This document shows positions 27,201 to 35,282 of a stretch of DNA of 51,674 nucleotides, in pieces. The notes beneath the pieces are model-generated. The model made no database searches. It was given only the letters and a program-made list of their open reading frames with translations, and was not told where the DNA came from. The position numbers and the translations under genes were made by a program. The stretch is from assembly GCA_021201095.1 (NCBI GenBank), contig JAJQFO010000158.1:1-51674 (forward strand), in the 5' to 3' direction. Numbering within the stretch: position 1 is the stretch's first letter; each line of letters starts with the position of its first letter. Source of the stretch: Lachnospiraceae bacterium. Lineage in GTDB: Bacteria; Bacillota; Clostridia; Lachnospirales; Lachnospiraceae.

Positions 27201-29324
27201 GAGGGGTATGCCGAGCTTGCAGACGCAAAGGCGCAGCTCGGCAGCGCACGGTCGCAGCTGGATTCCGGGTGGGCACAGTATTATTCTTCCCTGACGGAAT
27301 ATAATTCCGGCCTTTCTCAGCTTCGGGAAGGACGCCAGGAACTGGAGGATGCCAGAGCGAAGATCGCGGATGCGCTGGAGCAGATTGCGGAGGCGGAGTC
27401 TGAGATTGAAGAAAACGAACAGAAAATTGCGGACGGCTGGGACGATTATGAAGAAGGCAAGGCGGAGGCAGAGCAAAAAATAGCGGACGCGGAGCAGGAA
27501 ATTGCGGATGCGGAGGAAGAAATCGCGGATGCCGAGCAGAAAATTGCGGACGCCAGAGCAGAGCTCCTGGGTGTCAGCTATCCGGAATGGTATGTCTATG
27601 ACCGCAGTACTTTGCCCGAAAATACAGGATACGGAGAAAACGCAGACCGTATGACGAACATTGCGCAGGTGTTCCCGGTGATCTTTTTCCTGGTGGCGGC
27701 TCTGATCAGCCTGACGACAATGACGCGGATGGTCGAGGAGGAGCGCACGCAGATCGGTACCCTCAAGGCATTGGGCTACGGTAAATGGGATGTGGCGAAG
27801 AAATACCTGAAATACGCGTTCTGGGCGACCCTGTGCGGCAGTATCTTCGGTATCCTTTTCGGTGAAAAGGTCTTCCCGTGGGTAATTATCAAGGCTTACC
27901 AGATTCTGTATGTTTATCAGCCCGCGATCCTAGTGCCTTATCATTGGTCCTACGGCCTGATGGCGGCCGGCATTGCTGTGGTCTGCACAGTAGGCGCGGC
28001 TCTTTCCGCCTGCTACCGGGCACTGGGGACGGTGCCTGCCGAGCTGATGCGCCCGCCCGCGCCGAAGCAGGGCAAGCGCGTGTTCCTCGAACGGGTGCCC
28101 TTCCTATGGAAACATCTGAATTTCAACTGGAAATCGACCGTCCGCAATCTGATGCGCTACAAGAGGCGCCAGATGATGACGATCTTCGGCATCGGCGGCT
28201 GCATGGGTCTGCTGCTGGTGGGCTACGGCCTGCGCGACTCCATCGGCGATGTCGGAGTGCTGCAGTTCAATGAGCTTCAGACTTATGACGCGATGCTGGT
28301 ATACGATGCGGATGCCGATGCGTCAGATCTGGAAGAACTGGAGACAGCGGTCGCCTCGGAGAGCCGGATCCAGACCTGGAAACGGTTCTATATGCAAAGC
28401 ATGGACATTGCAGACCGTGACGCAAGCGGCACCGGCAAGCAATGGTCGATCTATGTCTATGTGCCGGAAAATCTGGACGACATCGACGAATTCCTGACCT
28501 TCCGCGGCCGCACGACCGGCGAAGTATACGAGCTGACCGACGAGGGGGCGATCATTACCGAAAAAATTGCGAAGGAGTTTGACCTTTCTGTCGGGGATAC
28601 GATTTCCATCAGTCTGGACGATGGGGGTACGGCCGTAGTTCCGATCGCGGCTATCTGCGAGAATTATCTTTACAATTATATTTACCTGACGCCGACCCTC
28701 TATGAGGAGCTGTTCGGCGAAGCACCAGAATACAACAGTATTTTCTTCTGTATGGCGGAAAATGCCCAGAAAGATGTGCAGACGGATGCTCAGGCTGACA
28801 TCCAGAACGATGCGGAGGCAGTGCTCGAGGAGGTCGGCACGGAGCTGCTCTCTCTGGACGCATCGCTGAATATTACCTACATATCCTCTCTGCAGGAGAC
28901 GATTGAAAACATGCTTGGCGCGCTGGATCTGGTCATCATCGTGCTGATCGTGTCGGCGGGACTGCTGGCCTTTGTCGTGCAGTACAACCTGAATAACATC
29001 AACATCAACGAGCGCCGGCGGGAGCTGGCGACGCTGAAGGTCCTCGGGTTCTACGATGGGGAGGTGTCTGCCTATATTTTCCGTGAAAATGTGGTCACGA
29101 CCATCATCGGCGCTGCAGCCGGCTGCCTGATCGGGAAGGGACTGCATGCGTTTGTCATCACGACCGTCGAGGTCGACACCTGCATGTTCGGGCGGGCAAT
29201 TTACCTGCAAAGCTATGTATATAGTACGTTGTTTACGATTGCGTTTTCTCTGATCGTAAATATCGCGATGCATTTCAAACTGAAGAAGATCGATATGGTC
29301 GAGTCGCTGAAGAGCATTGAGTGA
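24207..29324 (+). CDS. FtsX-family ABC permease with giant coiled-coil insert (1705 residues)
   Basis: Permease partner of the upstream ATPase. An N-terminal basic stretch and helix (IKKSMNRFLSIFLIVALGVSF, split here) precede a MacB-like periplasmic-type domain up to about residue 245. Residues about 260-1120 are almost wholly helical Ala/Glu/Ser/Lys heptads: an EAEQEVADGKAELEDAKAEL type first, then about nine 14-residue YDTASAAVTSAQSA units, then SALASAKETLS-type units, then AQLEEGWAQLEAS-type. Two FtsX domains follow, with helices at AQVFPVIFFLVAALISL, LMAAGIAVVCTVGAALSACY, MLGALDLVIIVLIVSAGLLA and the conserved TLKALGYG and TLKVLGFY motifs. The insert could form a rod or hairpin outside the membrane of tens of nanometres (inference). 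Substrate or partner unknown. Confidence 0.88.
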   Translation: MRKRALNKDFRMEIKKSMNRFLSIFLIVALGVSFFSGLQSAAPDMRVTEDTYFDDSNLMDIRVISTMGLTDDDLEAIAAVDGVSLVEGTYMEDVYCGDEESLSVLHVEAFPETMNQVALMSGTLPDEAGECFLDQAYADSMGYEIGDSLEITVEDEEESYLVHRSLTITGIGYSPCYVANSRGTTTLGTGSLSGFVYVTAEEFDSDIYTVVYVQVEGAKEELAYTDAYDDLVAEVLARIEAIADVRCEARYTEITGEAESEIEEAEQEVADGKAELEDAKAELTDSKAEAESELAEAESELLDAEDQLEDGKTQLTDSKTEVADAESEVADGETTLSENEETVADAQREIADALGTLQSNEAKYQSSLSEYQSQSESAAAQLESAQEEIDSGSAQIADGWAEYEAGLAEVADGETQIEAAEVQLESAKEEYEQGAATLEENQSEYDASAAEAEAGRETLEAAKTELAGQQSSYETGRAALDEAWESYESGAAELAAGQEAYDEAVAQVEELRTAYDTAAESLSSAQAAYDETVTAAAEAQSAYASAAALEQSAQTAYDTAASAAASAQSEYDTASAAVKSAQSAYDTASAAVTSAQSDYDTASAAVTSAQSAYDTASAAMTSAQSKYDTAATAVASAQSAYDTAAAAVTSAQSAYDTASVSVTSAQNGYDTAAAVVKSAQSAYDEAAADGAEASELEDLAQQLKSAQSTLAAKESALASAKETLSSKQSALASAKSALSEKESALSSAKETLSARKSALASAQETLSAKESALATAKTALSEAESALTAAKNAVPEAESDLSTAKAALSEKETALASANAALSPKATALASAKEVLSEASAALTAANAQTAAVEETIATLKTTVSTLQAQLSAGDTALAEQKTALETASATLTATKAQLDEQEATLQAAKASLDAGSEQIEEQEEVLSAGEAQLAAAAAQLEEGWAQLEASAAQIEAAEKELAAQKAALATARQTLSATKAQLEASESELAAAQEEVDEGYAELADAKAQLGSARSQLDSGWAQYYSSLTEYNSGLSQLREGRQELEDARAKIADALEQIAEAESEIEENEQKIADGWDDYEEGKAEAEQKIADAEQEIADAEEEIADAEQKIADARAELLGVSYPEWYVYDRSTLPENTGYGENADRMTNIAQVFPVIFFLVAALISLTTMTRMVEEERTQIGTLKALGYGKWDVAKKYLKYAFWATLCGSIFGILFGEKVFPWVIIKAYQILYVYQPAILVPYHWSYGLMAAGIAVVCTVGAALSACYRALGTVPAELMRPPAPKQGKRVFLERVPFLWKHLNFNWKSTVRNLMRYKRRQMMTIFGIGGCMGLLLVGYGLRDSIGDVGVLQFNELQTYDAMLVYDADADASDLEELETAVASESRIQTWKRFYMQSMDIADRDASGTGKQWSIYVYVPENLDDIDEFLTFRGRTTGEVYELTDEGAIITEKIAKEFDLSVGDTISISLDDGGTAVVPIAAICENYLYNYIYLTPTLYEELFGEAPEYNSIFFCMAENAQKDVQTDAQADIQNDAEAVLEEVGTELLSLDASLNITYISSLQETIENMLGALDLVIIVLIVSAGLLAFVVQYNLNNININERRRELATLKVLGFYDGEVSAYIFRENVVTTIIGAAAGCLIGKGLHAFVITTVEVDTCMFGRAIYLQSYVYSTLFTIAFSLIVNIAMHFKLKKIDMVESLKSIE
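25859..26265 (+). repeat. 42-base tandem repeats inside the permease gene
   Basis: About nine and a half near-identical 42-base units encoding 14 residues each (two heptads), of the form YDTASAAVTSAQSA. Similar DNA between units makes the array prone to length change by recombination. A second, more diverged 14-residue series (SALASAKETLS type) follows at about 26330-26750. Confidence 0.85.
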
Positions 29325-29440
29325 TGTTGAGAAGAACACACCAATTCATTTGAAATGTGTCAACAGCGGGTTTATAAATTATGCGCGTTTTTAGCAAAAA
29401 TTTACTAGACGGATGAGAGAATTCTGTGTATGATAAAATG

Positions 29441-29646
29441 AAAGCCGCGCAATTGAAGTTGCGCTTCGCGCAAGGCGCGGCCTTCGTCCATACTTGCTGC
29501 GCAAGTACGGACATGTGATACAGGGAAAGCCGCGCAATTGAAGTTGCACTTCGTGCAAGGCGCGGCCTTCGTCCATACTTGCTGTGCAAGTACGGACATG
29601 TGATACAAGGAAAGCCGCGCAATTGAAAATCGCTGCGCGATAGGCG
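29441..29646 (+). repeat. 85-base tandem hairpin repeat (2.4 copies)
   Basis: Units start at 29441, 29526 and 29611 (the last is partial). Each full unit folds into two hairpins: an outer stem GCCGCGC/GCGCGGC around TTGCGC-TTC-GCGCAA, and a 12-pair arm GTCCATACTTGC with GCAAGTACGGAC (one A-C mismatch). In the second unit the inner stem reads TTGCAC-TTC-GTGCAA, a paired G-C to A-T change (29463/29469 versus 29548/29554). The partial third unit ends in ATCGC-TGC-GCGAT (29629-29641). This fills the gene-free stretch 29325-29675; no terminator T-tract was seen there. Confidence 0.85.
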
Positions 29647-29675
29647 AATAATGGAGAAGGGGGCGTATTTGTTTT

Positions 29676-30371
29676 ATGCTTGAAGAGCTGAAGAGGCAGG
29701 TCTATGAGGCGAATATGGAGCTGCCGAAGCGGGGGCTTGTCACGTATACCTGGGGGAATGTGAGCGGCCTCGACCGGGAGACGGGGTATTTCGTGATTAA
29801 GCCGAGCGGTGTGGATTATGATGATCTGAAGCCGGAGGATATGGTGGTGATGGATCTGGAGTGCAACCGGATCGAAGGGCGCTATAAGCCGTCTTCGGAT
29901 ACGGCGACGCATGCGGAGCTTTACAAGGCATTTCCGGAGCTGGGCGGCGTAGTGCATACGCATTCCCCATGGGCGACTTCGTGGGCGCAGGCGGGGCGCG
30001 ACATTCCTTGCTACGGCACGACGCATGCGGACTATATGTATGGTCCGATTCCCTGTGCGAGAAATCTGACTCCGGAGGAGATCAACGGAGAATATGAGAA
30101 AAATACCGGACTGGTGATTATTGAGACATTCCGGTCGCGTGGGATCAATCCGGTCTATGTGCCGGCGGTTCTCTGTGCGAACCATGGTCCCTTTACCTGG
30201 GGAAAGGACGCAGCGGAGGCGGTACACAATGCGGTGGTTCTGGAGGAGGTCGCGAAGATGGCCTGCCGCACAGAGCTGATCAACCCGCAGGTGGCTCCGG
30301 CGCCGGACTGCATCAAGGAAAAGCATTTTATGCGGAAGCATGGGCCGAACGCATATTATGGACAGGCGTGA
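29676..30371 (+). CDS. araD: L-ribulose-5-phosphate 4-epimerase
   Basis: Class II aldolase-fold epimerase of 231 residues converting L-ribulose 5-phosphate to D-xylulose 5-phosphate. The phosphate-binding TWGNVSG and [10 protein letters not shown] are present, with the zinc-binding [12 protein letters not shown] and ANHGPFTWG histidines, and [12 protein letters not shown] containing the conserved Asp/Thr-His region. The length and the C-terminal [15 protein letters not shown] match the AraD/UlaF/SgbE group. Its product feeds the transketolase pair downstream, so the three genes form a pentose-use segment. No ara kinase or isomerase lies in the window, so the source sugar (arabinose or ascorbate-type) is not certain. 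Confidence 0.93.
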   Translation: MLEELKRQVYEANMELPKRGLVTYTWGNVSGLDRETGYFVIKPSGVDYDDLKPEDMVVMDLECNRIEGRYKPSSDTATHAELYKAFPELGGVVHTHSPWATSWAQAGRDIPCYGTTHADYMYGPIPCARNLTPEEINGEYEKNTGLVIIETFRSRGINPVYVPAVLCANHGPFTWGKDAAEAVHNAVVLEEVAKMACRTELINPQVAPAPDCIKEKHFMRKHGPNAYYGQA

Positions 30372-30468
30372 TGTCAGATTACGATGGATCTCATCGATAA
30401 CGCAGATTTGCAGAGGCAGGTGCTTTTGCTGCTTCTCGATAAATTATTTATAAGGAAGGAACCGACCA

Positions 30469-31308
30469 ATGACAATTCTTGAATTGCAAAAAATGGCGAA
30501 CGAGGTTCGCAAGGGCATTGTGACGGGCGTGCACAGTGCGAAGGCGGGGCATCCGGGCGGATCGCTCTCTGCGGCGGATGTTTTTACGTATCTGTATTTT
30601 CAGGAGATGAATATTGATCCGAAGAATCCGAAGGATCCGGATCGTGACCGTTTTGTCCTCTCTAAGGGGCACAATGCACCGGGATACTATTCGGCGATGG
30701 CGCACAGGGGCTATTTCCCGGTGGAGGATCTGGTGACGCTGCGGCACACCGGATCTCATCTGCAGGGGCATCCGTGTATGCAGCACATCCCGGGGATTGA
30801 TATGTCTTCGGGCTCTCTCGGACAGGGTATCTCAGCGGCAGTGGGTATGGCGCTTGCGGGCAAGATGGATCAGAAGTCTTACCGCGTGTATACGCTGCTT
30901 GGCGACGGCGAGATCGAGGAAGGCCAGGTCTGGGAGGCGGCGATGTTTGCCGGCCACCGCAAGCTGGACAACCTCTGTGTGATCGTGGACAACAATGGCC
31001 TGCAGATTGATGGTAAGATTGAGGATGTCTGCTCCCCGTATCCGATCGACAGGAAATTCGAGGCGTTTAATTTCCATGTAATCAACGTGGCGGACGGCAA
31101 TGACATGCAGCAGCTGGCGGATGCGTTCGCGGAAGCGCGCACAGTGAAGGGCATGCCGACGGCGATTATTATGAAGACCCTCAAGGGCAAGGGTGTTTCC
31201 TTTATGGAAGGCCAGGTGGGCTGGCACGGCAAGGCGCCGAACGATGAAGAATACGCGATCGCGATGGCAGATCTGGAGAAAGTGGGGGAAGCATTATGTC
31301 AGAAGTAA
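30469..31308 (+). CDS. Transketolase, N-terminal (TPP-binding) subunit
   Basis: First half of a split transketolase, 279 residues. It binds thiamine diphosphate: AGHPGGSLSAADV, LSKGHNAPGYY, TLLGDGEIEEGQVWEA and VIVDNNGLQIDG are all intact. It starts at ATG 30469 after AAGGAAGGAAC, and its last codons overlap the second subunit by 13 bases. Together the two make the enzyme of the non-oxidative pentose phosphate pathway. Split transketolases are common in Clostridia and archaea. Confidence 0.95.
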   Translation: MTILELQKMANEVRKGIVTGVHSAKAGHPGGSLSAADVFTYLYFQEMNIDPKNPKDPDRDRFVLSKGHNAPGYYSAMAHRGYFPVEDLVTLRHTGSHLQGHPCMQHIPGIDMSSGSLGQGISAAVGMALAGKMDQKSYRVYTLLGDGEIEEGQVWEAAMFAGHRKLDNLCVIVDNNGLQIDGKIEDVCSPYPIDRKFEAFNFHVINVADGNDMQQLADAFAEARTVKGMPTAIIMKTLKGKGVSFMEGQVGWHGKAPNDEEYAIAMADLEKVGEALCQK

Positions 31309-32234
31309 AGAAAATCGCTACAAGACAGAGCTATGGAAATGCTCTGGTAGAGCTTGGGAAAGAGCATGACAATCTTCTGGTACTGGACGCGGACCTTGCA
31401 AACGCGACCAAGACCGATACATTTAAAAAGGTATTCCCGGAGCGCCACATTGACTGCGGAATCGCGGAGTGCAATATGATGGGCATCGCCGCGGGACTTT
31501 CGACGACCGGCAAGGTGCCGTTTGTCAGCACATTCGCTATGTTTGCATCCGGACGTGCCTATGAGCAGGTGAGAAACTCGATCGGCTACCCGCATCTGAA
31601 TGTTAAGATCGGCGCGACCCACGCAGGGATTTCTGTGGGCGAGGACGGCGCGTCCCATCAGGCAAATGAGGATATGGCACTGATGCGTGCGATCCCGGGC
31701 ATGGTGGTCATCAACCCGTCGGACGACGTGGAGGCCAGAGCGGCGGTAAAGGCTGCATACGAGTATGAAGGACCGGTTTACCTGCGCTTCGGGCGCCTGG
31801 CGGTGCCGGTGATCAATGACAGACCGGATTATAAATTTGAAATCGGAAAGGGCGTTGTCTTAAAGGAAGGCACCGATGTGACGATCATCGCGACCGGTCT
31901 TTGCGTAAACAGCGCACTGGAAGCAGCCGAATTGCTGGCGGCGGAAGGCATTTCCGCGCAGATCGTGAATATCCACACGATCAAGCCGCTGGATGAGGAG
32001 CTGGTAGTCGCCTGTGCGAAAAAGACCGGTAAGATTGTGACGGTAGAGGAGCATTCCGTGATCGGCGGTCTCGGCAGCGCGGTGTGCGATGCGCTCTGCG
32101 CGAACTATCCGGCACCGGTGCTGAAGATCGGTGTGCAGGATGTCTTCGGCGAATCCGGCCCGGCACTGGAGCTTTTGAAGAAATATCAGCTGGACGGCCA
32201 GGGGGTATATGAGCAGGTGAAAGCCTGGGTGTAA
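31296..32234 (+). CDS. Transketolase, C-terminal subunit
   Basis: Second half of the split transketolase, 312 residues: pyrimidine-binding domain plus C-terminal domain. Seen: DCGIAECNMMGIAAGLS with the catalytic Glu, EDGASHQANEDMALMR, NPSDDVEARAAVKAAY, YLRFGRLAVPV, and the C-terminal IVTVEEHSVIGGLGSAV. It could also be compared with 1-deoxyxylulose-5-phosphate synthase halves, but the pairing with the upstream gene and sequence pattern favour transketolase. A GAGAAAGTGGGGGA site precedes the overlapping ATG. Confidence 0.94.
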   Translation: MSEVKKIATRQSYGNALVELGKEHDNLLVLDADLANATKTDTFKKVFPERHIDCGIAECNMMGIAAGLSTTGKVPFVSTFAMFASGRAYEQVRNSIGYPHLNVKIGATHAGISVGEDGASHQANEDMALMRAIPGMVVINPSDDVEARAAVKAAYEYEGPVYLRFGRLAVPVINDRPDYKFEIGKGVVLKEGTDVTIIATGLCVNSALEAAELLAAEGISAQIVNIHTIKPLDEELVVACAKKTGKIVTVEEHSVIGGLGSAVCDALCANYPAPVLKIGVQDVFGESGPALELLKKYQLDGQGVYEQVKAWV

Positions 32235-32286
32235 GGTGAAATATCAGGAACGGTCCTGGATAGGTTAATTAAAATGTACAATAGAC

Positions 32287-32314
32287 ACGGCTCCGCACGA
32301 AAGTGCGGAGCCGT
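32287..32314 (+). terminator. Strong GAAA-loop hairpin after the transketolase genes
   Basis: Perfect 12-pair stem ACGGCTCCGCAC/GTGCGGAGCCGT with a GAAA tetraloop (32287-32314), 52 bases after the transketolase stop and between converging genes. The T-tract is poor on both strands (GTTGCTGT on +), so efficiency is uncertain. Confidence 0.65.
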
Positions 32315-32438
32315 TGCTGTCGTCAGTGTCTACGCGCTGGTGCCTGGGCAACGGACAGTCTTAAAGTGCGTGTTTCGGAAAACATTCTTCTCAAATCAGC
32401 TGAAGCTGTGCGGCCGAAAGAAGATTCATGCTGTGGTT

Positions 32439-33767
32439 TTATTCTGGTACTCCGTCAACATCTTCACAGTCAATAGCACAGGTCATTTTTTCCATCTGCG
32501 CGGCGCTTTCTTCATCTGCGGTGATGGATGTCCGGCTAAAACGGATATCGCGCGCATTGCGCATGTAGAGGCCCCGCAGGGAATCCTTGAGAATGGTATT
32601 GTCAGCATCCGGACGCAGGTCGTGAAGATCCTTTGGCCAGTCTGTGATCCGGCGGATGTGCAGGCGGATCCCGTCAAAGTCGATATCGGAAATATTTTTC
32701 GACTCATCGCCATAGATCAGGATGCCGTTTTCCCCATCGCAGGTGATGTTCTGAAAACGGATATTCTGAATCTGACCGATGGGGCTGTCTGCTTTGCGCC
32801 TGACGGCGGTGATGGCAATCGGCTCTGCTGCGCCCCACCAGTGCGCCTTTGAGAACATCCGGGTCTGGATGCTTATGTTTGAAAACTGGGCGTTTTCGAT
32901 ACTGCCCTTGTCGCGGAGCATCAGGGATATGCCGCGGTTGGTCTGATAGATAATGCAATTATCCACCAGAATATTGCGGAATACATCCTCGGACTCCGTG
33001 CCGATCTTGATGGCGGCGCTGGTGGATTTCAAAGTGCAGTTTGTGATAACAATGTTTTCACAGGAGCCGTAGTGCATGGAGTGAAGCGTGTTTTTCAGGA
33101 CAATGCAGTCGTCGGCCGTCTCAATGTGGCAGTTGCTGATGTGGACATTCTGGCAGTGGTCCGGATCTATGCCGTCACAGTTAGCCAGGCGCAGGTTGTT
33201 CAGAATGCGGATGCCGTCGATCACGACCCTGCTGCAGCCGACCATGTGTGTGGTCCAGAACGCGCTTTTGGTCAGTGTGACGTCGCGTAAGGTGAGATTC
33301 TCAATATGCTCCAGAAACAGCAGCGGCATCCGCGGATAGAAGGAGCCGTCGATGTGCCACTTCGTGATGGTTCCGTAGAAGATCTCCTCATTTCCGTCGA
33401 TGGTCCCGGATCCGGTGATGGAGATATCCTGCGCATCCTTGGCATAGATGAAGTATAAAAAAGGTGCACCGGCATACTCGCAGTTCTCATAAGTGGGGAC
33501 GTCCAGACCCTTCTCAATGACCACATTTTTATGGAAAAGGTCAAAATCCTGCAGGTTGTCGCCTGCCTTCAGCGTGGCGCCGGCTTCCAGATGGAGCTCC
33601 ACAAAAGATTTCAGTACAAGCGAGCCGCTGCGGAATGTATTGCCGCCCGGCAGCAGCACCTGTCCGCCGCCGTTGGCGGAGCAGAGATCGATGGCCTTTT
33701 GAATGGCCGCAGTATCTAATGTCACACCGTCTCCGACGGCGCCGTAATCAAGTATGTCGTAAATCAT
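32439..33767 (-). CDS. Glycoside hydrolase family 28 (polygalacturonase-like)
   Basis: Right-handed beta-helix glycosidase of 442 residues that acts on galacturonan-type polysaccharides or oligomers. It starts with MIYDILDYGAVGDGVTLDTA, typical of GH28, at ATG 33767 after AGGAGGA; there is no signal peptide, so it is probably cytosolic and acts on imported oligosaccharides. The active-site series is visible: NCDGIDPDHCQNV and ETADDCIVLKN carry the catalytic aspartates, then HYGSCENIVI. Repeated beta-helix turns follow (IVITNCTLKSTSAAIKIG). The family's usual Gly-His-Gly is replaced by a Tyr-Gly-Ser arrangement. The adjacent AraC regulator and decayed sugar permease suggest a small pectin/uronide locus. 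Confidence 0.88.
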   Translation of the reverse strand: MIYDILDYGAVGDGVTLDTAAIQKAIDLCSANGGGQVLLPGGNTFRSGSLVLKSFVELHLEAGATLKAGDNLQDFDLFHKNVVIEKGLDVPTYENCEYAGAPFLYFIYAKDAQDISITGSGTIDGNEEIFYGTITKWHIDGSFYPRMPLLFLEHIENLTLRDVTLTKSAFWTTHMVGCSRVVIDGIRILNNLRLANCDGIDPDHCQNVHISNCHIETADDCIVLKNTLHSMHYGSCENIVITNCTLKSTSAAIKIGTESEDVFRNILVDNCIIYQTNRGISLMLRDKGSIENAQFSNISIQTRMFSKAHWWGAAEPIAITAVRRKADSPIGQIQNIRFQNITCDGENGILIYGDESKNISDIDFDGIRLHIRRITDWPKDLHDLRPDADNTILKDSLRGLYMRNARDIRFSRTSITADEESAAQMEKMTCAIDCEDVDGVPE

Positions 33768-33835
33768 AAATCCTCCTGAATGTAAAATGTCTGTTAAACC
33801 CGCGAAGCAACGAGCCGGGTGGCCGAAGTCATAAG

Positions 33836-33848
33836 GGCACTGAGTGCC
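33836..33848. repeat. Short perfect hairpin upstream of the GH28 gene
   Basis: GGCAC-TGA-GTGCC, a triloop hairpin in the leader of the GH28 gene, similar in form to those at 1511-1527, 3185-3197 and 29629-29641. A weaker ACCCG/CGGGT arm lies at about 33798-33820. Confidence 0.5.
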
Positions 33849-33877
33849 GGTGTATTTCTTATGTATAGTGCCTTTTG

Positions 33878-33906
33878 ACAATACCATAAGTTTACCAGTG
33901 GGTCAA
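33878..33906 (-). promoter_or_regulatory. Candidate promoter for the GH28 gene
   Basis: On the - strand: TTGACC (33906-33901), 17-base spacer, TATTGT (33883-33878). Well spaced, about 110 bases ahead of the GH28 start. The neighbouring AraC protein is the likely regulator. Confidence 0.5.
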
Positions 33907-33955
33907 TCCGTATATTTCGCGTGCCCTGGAAAGAACATCAGCAGAAAACAGCAGG

Positions 33956-34804
33956 TTATTCTGAAGCCTCTGCAGCTTTTTTGCGGTAATCGCGCGGAGA
34001 AATCCCGGTCATCTTCCGGAAGACATCTTTAAAATAGTTGCTGCTGCCGAACCCGCAGCTGATCGCGATCTTGGTGACAGAGTCGTCGGTGGAGAGCAGC
34101 ATCTGCTTCGCGTTCAGGACGCGGATTTCGTTTACGTATTTTTTATAGGTGCTGCCGGTCTCCTGGTGAAACTTTTTGGAAAAATAAGTAGGGCTTAAGC
34201 CCGCTTTCTGAGCGGCCTCCTCAAGCGTCAGCGGGAGAGAATAGTTTTGCCGGATGTACTCGATTGCGTCCAGAATGTGCCTGCTGCAGGCCTCTTTTTC
34301 TTTTACCTCTACTGTGAAATGTCCGTCTCGTTTCAGGGAGATCAGCAGGCAGAGTGTCAGATAACGGATGGACTCGGGCGCATAGGCATCCATCTGAATG
34401 CTTTCCTGCAAAATACGCTGAACCAGTTTTTCAGCGTCCAGCTGTTTTTTGGGAGTCAGAGTGATCTTGCTGGTCTGATCCAGAATGTCCGTTACTTCCG
34501 GATGCTTTTCGCGGAATTCCTGCGGCAGGGAAGATTTCTGGCAGTAAAAGGTAATCCGCTCGCACTGGGTTGGCCCTTCGTAGCGGGTGGAGTGCGGCTT
34601 GCCGGGGGCAATGACCAGAAAATCACCTGCGTCCAGCTGGTATTCGAGCCCATTTACGATGTAGACACACCGCCCTGTCTTCAGATAAAAAAGCTCACTG
34701 AAATCGTGGCAGTGCTCACAGGACATCTGATAAGAAGGCGACCGCGTCTTTTTTTCTATAAATAAAAAATAGTCCACCTTTGCCGTGTTGGTTATTTTAT
34801 CCAT
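33956..34804 (-). CDS. AraC-family transcriptional regulator
   Basis: DNA-binding regulator of 282 residues. An N-terminal cupin sensing domain (CEHCHDFSELFYLKTGRCVYI, LDAGDFLVIAPGKPH, split here) is followed by two helix-turn-helix motifs: LTLEEAAQKAGLSPTYFSKKF and DSVTKIAISCGFGSSNYFKD with MTGISPRDYRK. The ATG at 34804 sits six bases after CAGGAGA; a second in-frame ATG at 34822 lacks such a site. It is transcribed in the same direction as the GH28 gene and probably responds to a uronide or oligosaccharide (inference). Confidence 0.92.
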   Translation of the reverse strand: MDKITNTAKVDYFLFIEKKTRSPSYQMSCEHCHDFSELFYLKTGRCVYIVNGLEYQLDAGDFLVIAPGKPHSTRYEGPTQCERITFYCQKSSLPQEFREKHPEVTDILDQTSKITLTPKKQLDAEKLVQRILQESIQMDAYAPESIRYLTLCLLISLKRDGHFTVEVKEKEACSRHILDAIEYIRQNYSLPLTLEEAAQKAGLSPTYFSKKFHQETGSTYKKYVNEIRVLNAKQMLLSTDDSVTKIAISCGFGSSNYFKDVFRKMTGISPRDYRKKAAEASE

Positions 34805-34836
34805 ATTTTTCTCCTGAAACACATAAATTTTATCTG

Positions 34837-34845
34837 ATTATAGCA
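34837..34845 (-). promoter_or_regulatory. Extended -10 promoter for the AraC-family gene
   Basis: On the - strand, TGC-TATAAT (34845-34837), a perfect extended -10 element 33 bases before the AraC start codon. No good -35 is seen. Confidence 0.5.
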
Positions 34846-34875
34846 CAAAAACTTTTTGGAAGAAAGAATAACTAA

Positions 34876-35094
34876 CACGACGCAGACTTCCTCAGCGCAT
34901 TGCTCTATGTCAGCAATACAGTGAGATATCCGGTCAGCCTGGCTCTGAAGCTGTTCTGTGATTCGAGTTCGTCTTCAGACTATGGCGCGATGCTCGCCAT
35001 GGCTACGCTGTCGATTGTTCCCACAGTACTGATTTTCCTGTGTTTCCAGCAATATCTGGTGGAAGGCGTCAGTACATCCGGCCTGAAAGGGTGA
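34876..35094 (+). pseudogene. C-terminal fragment of a sugar ABC transporter permease (CUT1, AraQ/LacG type)
   Basis: A 72-residue frame after an in-frame TAA reads DADFLSALLYVSNTVRYPVS and continues through LALKLFCDSSSSSDYGAML, MATLSIVPTVLIFLCFQQYL and VEGVSTSGLKG. The last two blocks are the final membrane helix and C-terminus of carbohydrate ABC permeases of the MalG/AraQ class. The first about 200 residues, including the EAA loop that contacts the ATPase, are missing, so it cannot work. It lies beside the AraC-GH28 genes and is likely a relic of their transporter. Confidence 0.75.
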
Positions 35095-35170
35095 GCAGGC
35101 GGCTCTTCATGATCTGCGAGGGATGCTTAAAATAAGGTAATAAGGTAATCTAAAAATATACAGAACGGAT

Positions 35171-35214
35171 ACGCCCCGGGGCTGCAAAACAGTGGATTTG
35201 CAGCCCCGGGGCGT
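35171..35214. other. 18-pair GC-rich hairpin
   Basis: A perfect 18-base inverted repeat (35171-35188 with 35197-35214) with an 8-base loop. It has no T-tract on either side and lies directly after the - strand terminator of the Xre gene, or at the end of the + strand permease relic. It may be a second terminator arm or RNA-processing element. Confidence 0.55.
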
Positions 35215-35244
35215 AAAAAAGCAGCGGGAATTTCCTCCCGCTGC
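35214..35244 (-). terminator. Terminator of the Xre-family gene
   Basis: On the - strand GCAGCGGGA/TCCCGCTGC (35244-35221) is followed directly by TTTTTT (35220-35215), a classic Rho-independent terminator 39 bases after the Xre stop. Confidence 0.85.
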
Positions 35245-35282
35245 CTGGTGGAAAGTCCGCCAGGAATGATCTGGCCGGATCC

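Noticed and set aside
25150-27294. Several long open frames on both strands overlapping the coiled-coil part of the permease gene
   Set aside because: They are shadows caused by the repetitive, GC-biased codons of the real frame; their products are Arg- or Ser/Pro-rich without domains and they lack ribosome sites.
29391-30341. - strand open frame spanning the 85-base repeats and araD
   Set aside because: It is antisense to araD, and its repeated peptide only reflects the DNA repeat.
32439-32852. + strand open frame opposite the GH28 gene end
   Set aside because: It is an antisense shadow; the - strand frame has full GH28 motifs and a good ribosome site.
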